In this document: piece by piece, positions 43,436 through 51,330 of the stretch
Layout: every line of letters starts with the position of its first letter
Numbering within the stretch: position 1 is the first letter of the stretch
Source of the DNA: Sphingobacteriales bacterium 46-32
GTDB taxonomy: Bacteria; Bacteroidota; Bacteroidia; Chitinophagales; Chitinophagaceae
Direction: 5' to 3'
Length of the DNA: 64,000 bases
Assembly (NCBI GenBank): GCA_001898485.1
Contig: MKTY01000017.1
Coordinates: 1 to 64,000 of the forward strand
Position numbers and translations under genes: made by a program
The notes under the pieces: model-generated
Told to the model about the DNA's origin: nothing
Seen by the model: only the letters and a program-made list of their open reading frames with translations
Databases searched by the model: none

Positions 43436-45079
43436 ATGAATATTGAATTCAACCGTAATGAAGATGCCATGAAGCTGGCCATCAGTCATCGCCGGCAACT
43501 GTTCGAAAAAATAGCCGAAGGCGGTGGTAAAAAAGCACTGGCCAGACAGCATGAGCGGCAAAAACTCAGCCCGAGAGAACGTATCGAATACCTCGCAGAC
43601 CGCGATCGGCCCTTCCTGGAGCTGGGTGCCTTTGCCGGTTTTGAGATGTACGAAGAACAGGGCGGATGTCCTGCTGGAGGCACCGTAGCGGGTATTGGTT
43701 ATGTAAGCGGTCGGCAGTGTGTAATCGTTGCCAATGACCAAACGGTAAAGGCCGGCGCCTGGTTTCCGATAACTGGCAAAAAGAATCTTCGATTGCAGGA
43801 AATTGCCATGGATAATCATTTGCCCATTATTTACCTGGTAGACAGTGCCGGTGTATTCCTTCCCCTGCAGGATGATATTTTTCCCGACAAGGAACATTTT
43901 GGCCGTGTTTTCCGCAACAACGCCCGCATGAGCGCCATGGGTATAACCCAGATAGCGGCTGTAATGGGCGCCTGTGTGGCGGGTGGTGCTTATCTGCCTA
44001 TTATGAGTGATGAAACACTGATGGTGGAAAACAATGGTTCCATCTTCCTCGCCGGCCCCTACCTGGTAAAAGCTGCCATAGGTGAAGACACGGATGCTGA
44101 AACGCTGGGCGGCGCCATCACCCACACAGAAATATCCGGTATTGCTGATTATAAATTCAAAACCGAACAGGAATGCCTTGACCATATCAAACGCATGCTG
44201 TCTATGCTGGCTGAACCCAAAAAAGCGGGGTTTGATCGTATAAAAGCTGTCGCTCCCCTCCACAATCCGGAAGAGTTATGCGGCACCTTCCCCATGGATG
44301 GCAAACCATATGATGTGGTAAATATCATCGAACGTATTGTGGATGCCCGAGCCGATGGCAGCGGTAGTTCCTTCGAACAGTTCAAAGAAGATTATGGTAA
44401 AACCATCGTATGCGGATACGCCCGCATTGAAGGCTGGGCTGTTGGCATAGTTGCCAACCAGCGCACCATTGTAAAAAGCAGGAAAGGCGAAATGCAAATG
44501 GGCGGCGTTATCTATAATGACAGCGCCGATAAAGCTGCACGCTTTATTCTCAATTGCAACCAGAAAAAAATACCCCTCGTATTCCTGCAGGATGTGACCG
44601 GTTTTATGGTGGGTAGCCGCAGCGAACATGCCGGCATTATTAAGGATGGCGCCAAACTTGTCAACGCTGTAGCCAATTCAGTCGTACCCAAATTCACTAT
44701 CATCACCGGCAACTCGTATGGTGCGGGCAACTACGCTATGTGTGGTAAAGCCTATGACCCCCGCTTCATTTATGCCTGGCCCACGGCACGTATTGCTGTA
44801 ATGGGAGGCGAGCAGGCCGCTAAAACACTATTGCAGATACAGGTGGCTGCCATGAAAAACCAGGGCCGCGAAGTTTCGGCAGCCGAAGAAGCCGCTTTAT
44901 TGAACGAGATCAAAGGGAAATATGAAAAGCAGACCTCACCCTACTATGCAGCAGCACGCCTCTGGGTCGACGACATTATTGATCCCCGCGAAACCAGACT
45001 GCGTATCGCAGAGGGAATCCATGCCGCCAATCATAACCCACACATAGAAGAGATGAAGCTGGGCGTATTTCAGGTTTAA
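43436..45079 (+). CDS. Acyl-CoA carboxylase beta subunit (methylcrotonyl-CoA type)
   Basis: 547 aa carboxyltransferase. N-terminal half: RQHERQKLSPRERIEYLAD, GTVAGIGYVSGRQCVIVAND, VDSAGVFLPLQDDIFPD, MSAMGITQIAAVMGACVAGG. C-terminal half: VVNIIERIVDARADGSGSSF, LQDVTGFMVGS, GNSYGAGNYAMCGKAYDPRF, WPTARIAVMGGEQAA. Glutamine/aspartate patterns around LPLQDDIFPD and the length match methylcrotonyl-CoA carboxylase beta (leucine breakdown) better than propionyl-CoA carboxylase. The biotin-carrying alpha subunit is not adjacent, so the complex partner must be elsewhere. Substrate is therefore tentative. Confidence 0.88.
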   Translation: MNIEFNRNEDAMKLAISHRRQLFEKIAEGGGKKALARQHERQKLSPRERIEYLADRDRPFLELGAFAGFEMYEEQGGCPAGGTVAGIGYVSGRQCVIVANDQTVKAGAWFPITGKKNLRLQEIAMDNHLPIIYLVDSAGVFLPLQDDIFPDKEHFGRVFRNNARMSAMGITQIAAVMGACVAGGAYLPIMSDETLMVENNGSIFLAGPYLVKAAIGEDTDAETLGGAITHTEISGIADYKFKTEQECLDHIKRMLSMLAEPKKAGFDRIKAVAPLHNPEELCGTFPMDGKPYDVVNIIERIVDARADGSGSSFEQFKEDYGKTIVCGYARIEGWAVGIVANQRTIVKSRKGEMQMGGVIYNDSADKAARFILNCNQKKIPLVFLQDVTGFMVGSRSEHAGIIKDGAKLVNAVANSVVPKFTIITGNSYGAGNYAMCGKAYDPRFIYAWPTARIAVMGGEQAAKTLLQIQVAAMKNQGREVSAAEEAALLNEIKGKYEKQTSPYYAAARLWVDDIIDPRETRLRIAEGIHAANHNPHIEEMKLGVFQV

Positions 45080-45083
45080 GGAC

Positions 45084-45335
45084 AATGTGTTGATGTGCTA
45101 GTGTGCTGATGTGCTAGTGTGCTGATGTGCTGATGTGCTGATGTGTTGATGTGTTGATGGATTTGATGATTTGATAATGAGAGAGCAATGTGCTGATGTG
45201 TTAAAGAACTCTTTGCACGCTTAGTTTGCTTTGCGTTCTTTGCGATTTGACGATCGAGTCGACAGCCTGTTAGTGAGTAGTTTACTGTTCACTGTCAACT
45301 GTTCACTGTCAACTGTTCACTGTTCACTGTCAACT
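45084..45335 (+). repeat. Composite intergenic repeat, copy A
   Basis: Modules in order: GTGCTGAT/GTGCTAGT octamers (45084-45160), GATTTGAT units, GAGAGAGCAATG, a TTAAAGAACTCTTTGC-type block, GTCGACAGCCTGTTAGTG, and CTGTCAACTGTTCA units to 45335. The same modules occur in the same order on the opposite strand at 61639-61880. It lies between the carboxylase gene and rnhA, both plus strand. Confidence 0.8.
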
Positions 45336-45365
45336 CTTTTATACATTTATACTAACAACCAACTT

Positions 45366-45824
45366 TTGCAAATAACAATCTATACAGACGGATCATCGCG
45401 CGGAAATCCCGGACCGGGAGGATATGGTGCCATTCTGATGAGCGGAACACATCGTAAAGAATTATCAAAAGGCTACCGGCTTACTACCAATAACCGCATG
45501 GAATTGATGGCGGTGATTGCAGCGCTGTCAGCACTCAAAAAGCCAGGAATGAATGTGATGATTTATTCCGACAGTCAGTACGTAATCAACTCCGTTGAAA
45601 AAGGATGGCTTAAGACCTGGATAGCTACCAACTTTAAAGGCGGCAAGAAAAACAAAGACCTCTGGCTGAAATATGACAGCCTTGCCCGACAGCATCATAT
45701 CCGTTTCAAATGGGTAAAAGGCCATGCAGATAACCCCTACAACAATCATTGCGATAAACTGGCTACCACAGCTGCCGATGGTAAGAACCTGGATGTGGAT
45801 GTGGGGTATGAAGCAGAATTGTAA
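45366..45824 (+). CDS. rnhA: Ribonuclease HI
   Basis: 152 aa from a TTG at 45366. The frame is open from 45231, but that part only translates the upstream repeat units, so it is rejected. Catalytic acids: Asp in YTDGSSRGNPGPGG, Glu in NNRMELMAVI, Asp in YSDSQYVIN, and the last Asp in HADNPYNNHCD, with GWLKTWI...LW as in classic RNase HI. It degrades RNA in RNA-DNA hybrids. A weak -7-like TACATTTA lies near 45342-45349, consistent with the late start. Confidence 0.95.
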   Translation: MQITIYTDGSSRGNPGPGGYGAILMSGTHRKELSKGYRLTTNNRMELMAVIAALSALKKPGMNVMIYSDSQYVINSVEKGWLKTWIATNFKGGKKNKDLWLKYDSLARQHHIRFKWVKGHADNPYNNHCDKLATTAADGKNLDVDVGYEAEL

Positions 45825-45840
45825 AAATCACATGCTGGTT

Positions 45841-45936
45841 TAAAGAGTTTAAAGGGTATAAAGTGTATAAAGAGTATAAAGTGTCCGAAGACTTCCTTAA
45901 ACCTTTAAACCTTTTAAACCCTTTAAACTCTTTAAA
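45841..45936 (+). repeat. Inverted repeat just before the Dph6-like gene
   Basis: TTTAAAGAGTTTAAAGGG (45841-45858) is perfectly complementary to CCCTTTAAACTCTTTAAA (45919-45936). The 60 bp between consist of GGTATAAAG-type and CCTTTAAA-type units that can pair further. The second arm ends 5 nt before the ATG at 45942, so folding would cover the start region. Confidence 0.7.
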
Positions 45937-45941
45937 CTTTT

Positions 45942-46604
45942 ATGCGATCTCTCACTTCCTGGAGCGGCGGCAAAGACAGTTGTTATGCACTCATGCAGGC
46001 AATAGATGCAGGCATAAAGCCAGCCGTATTGCTCAATGTGATGAATGAAACCGGCCGCCGTTCCCGCTCGCATGGACTGCCAGCCACTATACTGGAAGCA
46101 CAGGCCACTCAGGCAGGTATACCTCTGCGCACTGTATCCAGCTCCTGGAGTGATTATGAAAACAACTTTGTACGATCGCTGCAGGAGTTAAAACAGGAAT
46201 ACCAGTTAACCCACGCTGTCTTTGGCGACATCGACCTGCAGGCTCACCGCGACTGGGAAGAAAAAGTATGTGACCGGGCCGGACTGATACCCGTGCTGCC
46301 TCTTTGGCTTCGTCCACGTAAACAACTGGCGCTTGAAATGCTGCAGGCCGGTATTCAAACGCTTATTGTAAGTTGTAATGAAGTGATGGGCCAGCGGTTT
46401 CTGGGGCGTTATTTAACCAGTGAGCTGCTGGATGAACTGGAATCGCTGGGCGTAGACTCCTGCGGGGAAAATGGTGAATTTCATACACTCGTCACCGATT
46501 GCCCTTTATTCAAAAAATCACTGGAAACAGAAATAACCGATACCGAAACCCACGAGGGATACTGGTTTGCTGCTATAAGATTAAAGGTAAAAGACAAAGG
46601 GTAA
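45942..46604 (+). CDS. Dph6-like PP-loop ATPase (diphthine--ammonia ligase family)
   Basis: 220 aa. PP-loop SWSGGKDSCYAL at the start, then SHGLPATILEAQA, FGDIDLQAHRDWEEKVC, PLWLRPRKQLALEML and the closing GENGEFHTLVTDCPLF, all marks of the Dph6/MJ0570 family. In eukaryotes and archaea this enzyme amidates diphthine on EF2. Bacteria lack diphthamide, so the bacterial substrate is unknown. An adenylating amidotransferase-type reaction is the reasonable guess. Preceded by an inverted repeat close to the ATG and followed by a shared terminator. Confidence 0.85.
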   Translation: MRSLTSWSGGKDSCYALMQAIDAGIKPAVLLNVMNETGRRSRSHGLPATILEAQATQAGIPLRTVSSSWSDYENNFVRSLQELKQEYQLTHAVFGDIDLQAHRDWEEKVCDRAGLIPVLPLWLRPRKQLALEMLQAGIQTLIVSCNEVMGQRFLGRYLTSELLDELESLGVDSCGENGEFHTLVTDCPLFKKSLETEITDTETHEGYWFAAIRLKVKDKG

Positions 46605-46633
46605 AAGGATGATCATAATTCCTTTTACCCTTT
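46596..46633. terminator. Bidirectional terminator
   Basis: A 14-bp perfect stem AAAGGGTAAAAGGA (46596-46609) / TCCTTTTACCCTTT (46620-46633), overlapping the stop of the Dph6-like gene and facing the convergent gene at 46656. Confidence 0.75.
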
Positions 46634-46655
46634 ACCTTATATCTTCTGCCCTTCC

Positions 46656-47228
46656 TCAGCTTAATGTAAGTACTGTTCTGTTTTTCACTACCAGATTATA
46701 GCTAAGCAAAATAACGGGCAGGAAAAATACGGTAGCCAGTAAGGTGTTTTTATAGAAAGGCAACGCCAGAGTATAGGAGGTCATGAGTCCATCAAGGTTC
46801 TGGCTGTAATAGGTGCCGTCTCCACCCATCCAGACTGCAAAGTTGGAAATCAGGAAATAAACAGTGGGAGCAGCCACAGCAGCTACCAACAGGTTTACCA
46901 CGCGGCGACCTTTGAGCCACCAGCCCAGACCGGTTGCCAGCAACAACAACATATAGTTAAACCATTGCCCTTTATAAAATCCGGAATAGGGAAAAGACCC
47001 CTGCAGATACAACAAATGAACGATCACATCGCTAATAAACAAGGCGAGCAAAGGCAACATAAAAGACTGCCGGCGCTCGGGAATGATCATTCCAGCGAAA
47101 AGCGCCACAGCGATTACCGGAGAAAAACCCGACCAGTCGAGGTTGGGTCCGAGATAATATTTAGTGAGCGTGGTGATAGCCACCAGCGCTAAAGAAAACA
47201 GGATAAACTTTGTATTAACTTTTTTCAT
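46656..47228 (-). CDS. DUF6580-type membrane protein, ECF S-component-like
   Basis: 190 aa with five to six hydrophobic segments: a first helix from about residue 8, SPVIAVALFAGMIIPERRQS, LPLLALFISDVIVHLLYL, YMLLLLATGLGWWLKG, APTVYFLISNFAVWMGG and a last helix TLLATVFFLPVILLSYN. This S-P-V-x-A-x-x-L-F-x-G and FISDxxVH pattern belongs to the family annotated as DUF6580 putative transport protein and resembles substrate-binding S components of ECF transporters. No ATPase or T component is adjacent. Substrate unknown. Confidence 0.72.
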   Translation of the reverse strand: MKKVNTKFILFSLALVAITTLTKYYLGPNLDWSGFSPVIAVALFAGMIIPERRQSFMLPLLALFISDVIVHLLYLQGSFPYSGFYKGQWFNYMLLLLATGLGWWLKGRRVVNLLVAAVAAPTVYFLISNFAVWMGGDGTYYSQNLDGLMTSYTLALPFYKNTLLATVFFLPVILLSYNLVVKNRTVLTLS

Positions 47229-47298
47229 AGTGCGTAAACAATGTAAGTGCTAACAAATAATATCGCCTCTCTACTCTTCCTTCCTTTCGGCTACCCAA

Positions 47299-47306
47299 CA
47301 AAAGTA
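47299..47306 (-). promoter_or_regulatory. -7 element before the DUF6580 gene
   Basis: TACTTTTG on the minus strand, 71 bp upstream of the ATG at 47228. No -33 at standard spacing. Confidence 0.35.
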
Positions 47307-47338
47307 ACTCAAATGCAATAAATGGCCTTTCTATTTAT

Positions 47339-48553
47339 TCACTTATCCACAGGCACACTGGCCCTGAAAATGGTGGTATCGGCCGAAGCGCTGAGGGCTG
47401 CCGGCTCGCCCGGCAGCAGCAGTGCAGCCGGCTGACCTTTACGGAGGCTTACGATAGCATCGTTTTGCCCAAGGTTTGCTTCGCCTTCTACCAGCAACAG
47501 GATATCGGCTGTGCTGGCTGTAAGGGATGCCGACCGGCCGGCAGGTATATGCAGCACACTCAATTCAAAATCGGGTGCCGGCGTTTTGTAAACGCGTTCA
47601 AAACCATGTTGCTCGCCTTTCAGGATACGCGGCTCTGTGGCTTCACATTTTACATGCCGCAGCAACTCGGTTACATCAATATGCTTGCTGGTAAGGCCAC
47701 CACGCAGCACATTATCCGAACTGGCCATGATTTCAATATTCTGGCCCTCCAGGTAAGCGTGCGGCACACCGGCATCCTGGAAAACAGCATCCCCTTTTTG
47801 TGTAAATACGAGGTTGAACAGGTAAACAGAAAAAATACCCCGGTCTATAATACCCGGACGACCAAATGTAATAGACGCACGGGCTGCCCAGAAATCGGGA
47901 TGCATTTTGGATAAGCCGCCATTATTATACACTGGGACAATGCGATCCAGAAGCGGCTGCAGGTGGGCATTTACTTCGTTTTGCGGCATTTCCATTACCA
48001 GCTTATACAAGCCAGCATAACCCGCAGACTCAAATACGGGAAGCAGGAAGTTTAGTTCCGGTATATCCTGTAATATCTGCTTCATGGAAGCCTCCGGCCT
48101 GAAGCCATGCAGCAACCAGAAATCGCCCATGGCCACCATCAGTTCCGGCTTATGGTTATTGTCTTTATAATTGCGCGTTGACGCATCCAGCGGTACTCCT
48201 TTACGGTTCTCTGCTTCAAAATCTGCCTCTGCAGCAGCCTTGGCCGGATGAACCTGTATAGACAGCATGTCTTTCACATCAAGTGCCTTAAAGAGGTAAG
48301 GCATATTGCCAAAGCGGGTCTTCACGGCTGAACCCAATGCGGCTTCTGGGTTTTGTTCAATAAACTCGCGCAATCCTGTGACCGTACCATCGGGTAATTG
48401 CAGTTTACAATCTGCCTGCGGGTGTACACCCATCCAAAATTCAGCAAATGGTTTGCTCTGCGGTCCCTGTAAGTTCAGCAGATCTGGAATAAAGCGGGTG
48501 CCTCCCCAATCATAATGTTTGACAGTACCCGTCAGTTGCGCAATTCCGGTCAT
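47339..48553 (-). CDS. manA: Mannose-6-phosphate isomerase, class I
   Basis: 404 aa. Start LTGTVKHYDWGG, FAEFWMGVHPQADC, LDVKDMLSIQVHPAK (zinc-binding Q-x-H), NHKPELMVAM (Glu ligand), and GVPHAYLEGQNIEIMASSDN with VLRGGLTSKHID (His ligand and active-site Arg region). It interconverts fructose 6-phosphate and mannose 6-phosphate, feeding GDP-mannose. C-terminal cupin-like end normal. Divergent from the YraN-type gene with only 38 bp between starts. Confidence 0.96.
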   Translation of the reverse strand: MTGIAQLTGTVKHYDWGGTRFIPDLLNLQGPQSKPFAEFWMGVHPQADCKLQLPDGTVTGLREFIEQNPEAALGSAVKTRFGNMPYLFKALDVKDMLSIQVHPAKAAAEADFEAENRKGVPLDASTRNYKDNNHKPELMVAMGDFWLLHGFRPEASMKQILQDIPELNFLLPVFESAGYAGLYKLVMEMPQNEVNAHLQPLLDRIVPVYNNGGLSKMHPDFWAARASITFGRPGIIDRGIFSVYLFNLVFTQKGDAVFQDAGVPHAYLEGQNIEIMASSDNVLRGGLTSKHIDVTELLRHVKCEATEPRILKGEQHGFERVYKTPAPDFELSVLHIPAGRSASLTASTADILLLVEGEANLGQNDAIVSLRKGQPAALLLPGEPAALSASADTTIFRASVPVDK

Positions 48554-48591
48554 TTTTTTATTGTAAATTTAAATAGTGCTAAAGATACGTG

Positions 48592-48948
48592 ATGGCAGAG
48601 CATAATGATATAGGTATTGCGGGAGAAAATCTGGCTGCAGCCTGGTTACAACAACGGGGCTACGAACTGCTGCATCGCAACTGGCGGGCGGGTCCTTATG
48701 AAATTGATATTATCGCAAAAAAAGGCCGGCAACTGCATTTTATAGAGGTAAAAGCACGCCGGGCATCGCCGGTTGGTTATCCTGAAGATAAAGTCTCCCG
48801 CAAAAAATTCCGTCATCTCAAACGGGCTGCTGATGAATTCCTGTTTCGCAACCCGGGATATCAGTGGATACAATATGACATCGTCTCCATCACTTTTCAC
48901 CGGTACAAAGACCCGGATGTTTTTCTGCTCGAAGATGTTTTCCTGTAA
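48592..48948 (+). CDS. YraN/UPF0102-family nuclease-fold protein
   Basis: 118 aa from the ATG at 48592 (a GTG directly before it is the alternative). GIAGENLAAAWLQQRGYELL, NWRAGPYEIDIIAKKG and LHFIEVKARR contain the G-E-x-x-A, E-I-D and E-V-K residues of the restriction-endonuclease-like YraN fold. KVSRKKFRHLKRAADEFL follows. Role unclear; often linked to DNA processing. Next gene is convergent. Confidence 0.92.
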   Translation: MAEHNDIGIAGENLAAAWLQQRGYELLHRNWRAGPYEIDIIAKKGRQLHFIEVKARRASPVGYPEDKVSRKKFRHLKRAADEFLFRNPGYQWIQYDIVSITFHRYKDPDVFLLEDVFL

Positions 48949-48961
48949 TATGCCTGTCTTA

Positions 48962-49477
48962 CTAGCGGCCTACCGGTATCTGCTCCATCATTTTCTCCAC
49001 GATGCGATACGTAGCCGGGCAATACTCTACGTTTTGCTTATGTACATGTACATAATCCTTCATTTTTTTAGGCAAATGAGGGAACCCGGCACAGTCGGCC
49101 GGACGGATCTCATAGATGCTGCATTTATTATCCTTCAGGTTCAGAAACTGACAGGGCTGGCGGCGGTTCATCCAGTCGCCGGTACCTCTTTCCTTGTATA
49201 ACCATTTTTCTTTAAACTCTTCTACAGTCTGACCAAAATGGCCGGCAATACGGCGCAGATCAGTGGGCGTAAAAGTAGGAGTCATGGTCTTACAGCAATT
49301 GGCGCAGCTGAGGCAGTCTACTTCTTCCCATACCTCTTTTTCGAGCTGGATGGTGATCTTATCCAGGCCGCGGGGAGGATTTTTTTCGAGACGGGTCAGA
49401 AAACGGCGGAAACGGCTTTTATTATGCCGCACTCTTTGTTTGAATGAACGAATATTAATGGGTTTCTTTTCAGTCAT
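48962..49477 (-). CDS. YkgJ-family cysteine cluster protein
   Basis: 171 aa. CLSCANCCKTMTPTFT gives the CxxCxxCC start, continued by QPCQFLNLKDNKCSIYEIRP and DCAGFP, and a late YCPATY: the zinc- or iron-binding cysteine set of the YkgJ (UPF0153) family. N-terminal 45 residues are basic. Molecular role unknown. It ends 14 bp from the convergent YraN-type gene. Confidence 0.9.
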   Translation of the reverse strand: MTEKKPINIRSFKQRVRHNKSRFRRFLTRLEKNPPRGLDKITIQLEKEVWEEVDCLSCANCCKTMTPTFTPTDLRRIAGHFGQTVEEFKEKWLYKERGTGDWMNRRQPCQFLNLKDNKCSIYEIRPADCAGFPHLPKKMKDYVHVHKQNVEYCPATYRIVEKMMEQIPVGR

Positions 49478-49541
49478 CTGCCGAAGGTAAAGGAAAATAT
49501 TTTTTATTACTTACTTTTACCCCCTCACCAAACCCAATAAT

Positions 49542-50198
49542 ATGAGAATACTCTGCCTCCTTTTTGTTGCCACTGCCATGGCATTTCAATTCATATCCTG
49601 TAAATCGGGAGGAGGGCCGGCCACATTCTGCGATACCAGTTGCCTGAAAGACAGCCTGAAATTCGTAAAATCAGAGCACCCCTTAAAGCCCTACGTATTT
49701 ATCAGCGCTTCCAATTGCAATGCGGATAGTGTGGCCTGGAGTTATCAGAATATGGGTACCAACCGTAAACTGGGTATCGAAGATCTGCTGGGAGGCCCCG
49801 TTAAGATCAATAAAGACTATATCAAATGTGTGATCAACGACACCAGCTATGCCTGGGTACTGTTTAATGACTGTGCCAGCAGCCGCGGTTTTGCTGTAAA
49901 ACTTCCTTTCAGCAAAGATCAATCGCTCAAAAAGATCTCCAGTGCGCTCACAGCATTTGACCCCAAATTCTCTATTGCCGACAACCTGCTGGTATATTCA
50001 GACCGCGGCAACATTTTTGCAGAAGATATGCAGACGGGCAAAACGGCCATGATGACCTTTGGCCAGCGTATCGAATTTGATTATGCCAATATTCACGCTT
50101 TGCTCGACTCTGTAAATGTGACACCTGAACGTATCTGGACCCGGGTAAAAGTAGGCGACGAATGGAAAGTTATTGAAAAGAAAATTGAGCTGAAATAA
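49542..50198 (+). CDS. Lipoprotein of unknown function
   Basis: 218 aa. Lipobox MAFQFISCKS (Cys about 20), then FCDTSCLKDSLKF with a possible disulfide. The mature domain is beta-rich (PYVFISASNCNADSVAWSY, YAWVLFNDCASSRGFAVKL, NLLVYSDRGNIFAEDM) and ends WKVIEKKIELK. I know similar Bacteroidota proteins only as uncharacterised. Single gene with a clear terminator at 50215-50266. Confidence 0.65.
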   Translation: MRILCLLFVATAMAFQFISCKSGGGPATFCDTSCLKDSLKFVKSEHPLKPYVFISASNCNADSVAWSYQNMGTNRKLGIEDLLGGPVKINKDYIKCVINDTSYAWVLFNDCASSRGFAVKLPFSKDQSLKKISSALTAFDPKFSIADNLLVYSDRGNIFAEDMQTGKTAMMTFGQRIEFDYANIHALLDSVNVTPERIWTRVKVGDEWKVIEKKIELK

Positions 50199-50214
50199 GG
50201 TTCATACCAATACC

Positions 50215-50266
50215 AAAAGGTCCATTTCAGGGGATTGCGCATCTTTTCCCGGAATGGACCTTTTTT
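50215..50266 (+). terminator. Terminator of the lipoprotein gene
   Basis: AAAAGGTCCATT (50215-50226) pairs with AATGGACCTTTT (50253-50264), with a T run beyond and a 26-nt loop. It ends 11 bp before the xerD ATG, so it argues against the earlier in-frame Met at 50254 as the xerD start. Confidence 0.8.
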
Positions 50267-50277
50267 ATTTAACACAC

Positions 50278-51183
50278 ATGTGGGAAGCATATAAAAAAGG
50301 ATTCAGGTCGTATCTGCAGCTCGAAAAATCGCTGGCTGATCATACGGTAGAAGCCTACCTGCATGACCTGGAAAAGCTGACCCAGTATCTGCAGGAACGG
50401 AATACACTCCTTGCCCCCTCCGCTCTTGTGCTCACCGACCTGCAGGGTTTTGTGCACTGGATTGCTGAATTGGGTATGACTCCTGCATCGCAGGCCCGCA
50501 TCATTTCCGGTATCAAGTCCTTTTACCGCTACTGTCTGCTCGAAAAAATCAGCGATACAGATCCCAGCACCCTGCTGGAAGCACCCAAACTAAAACGCGC
50601 CCTGCCCGATGTACTCAGCTTTGATGAAATAGAGCAAATCATTGCCCAGATTGACCTGAGCAAACCGGAGGGCGGTCGCAATAAAGCCATTCTGGAAACG
50701 CTGTACAGTTGCGGACTCCGCGTAAGCGAACTGGTGAATCTGCGCATTTCACAACTGTATCTGGATGTAGGTTTTATACGGGTAATCGGCAAAGGCGATA
50801 AAGAAAGACTCGTACCCATTGGACAAAGCGCTGCCAAATACATTAACCTGTACCGGCAAACACAACGTCAGCATCTGCAGGTAGCTGCCGGACACGAAGA
50901 CATCCTTTTTCTGAATCGTCATGGCCGCAAGCTTTCGCGGGTTATGATCTTCCTGATCATTCGTGAACTGGTGCAACAGGCAGGCATTAAAAAAAATGTA
51001 TCGCCGCATACTTTCCGGCATTCCTTTGCTACACACCTTGTAGAAGGTGGTGCAGACCTGCGTGCAGTACAGGAGATGCTGGGTCATGAGAGTATTACCA
51101 CTACAGAAATCTATACCCACCTCGACCGCGAATTTCTTCGCAAGACCCTTGAAAATTATCATCCGGCTTTTAAAGGAGATTAA
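50278..51183 (+). CDS. xerD: Tyrosine recombinase XerD
   Basis: 301 aa from the ATG at 50278. N-terminal SAM-like core-binding domain (FRSYLQLEKSLADHTVEAYL), then the catalytic domain: Arg in YSCGLRVSELVNLRIS, Lys in GKGDKERLVPIG, H-x-x-R in PHTFRHSFATHLVEGGADLR, His in LGHESITTTEIYTHL with the nucleophilic Tyr. It resolves chromosome dimers at dif with XerC. Length and the TTTEIYTHLD end are those of chromosomal XerD rather than a phage integrase. Confidence 0.92.
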   Translation: MWEAYKKGFRSYLQLEKSLADHTVEAYLHDLEKLTQYLQERNTLLAPSALVLTDLQGFVHWIAELGMTPASQARIISGIKSFYRYCLLEKISDTDPSTLLEAPKLKRALPDVLSFDEIEQIIAQIDLSKPEGGRNKAILETLYSCGLRVSELVNLRISQLYLDVGFIRVIGKGDKERLVPIGQSAAKYINLYRQTQRQHLQVAAGHEDILFLNRHGRKLSRVMIFLIIRELVQQAGIKKNVSPHTFRHSFATHLVEGGADLRAVQEMLGHESITTTEIYTHLDREFLRKTLENYHPAFKGD

Positions 51184-51330
51184 CTTTTGTACTATCCGTA
51201 AAGCGGTTTGATCATTCGCTATCGCCCGCCAATTGCAGGCCTGCGATGTATCACGGACCCAGACGCATTTCTAAAAAACGGCATAACTCCTCACCGCTTT
51301 TTATCACACTTGCTTCCCCGGCAACCGTGA

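Noticed and set aside
45084-45200. Tandem octamers resembling a small CRISPR array
   Set aside because: Units are contiguous 8-mers without spacers of constant length, and no cas gene is near.
45231-45365. N-terminal extension of rnhA
   Set aside because: The 45 extra codons merely translate the CTGTCAACTGTTCA repeat units, and RNase HI begins at the L-Q-I-T-I-Y-T-D-G stretch.
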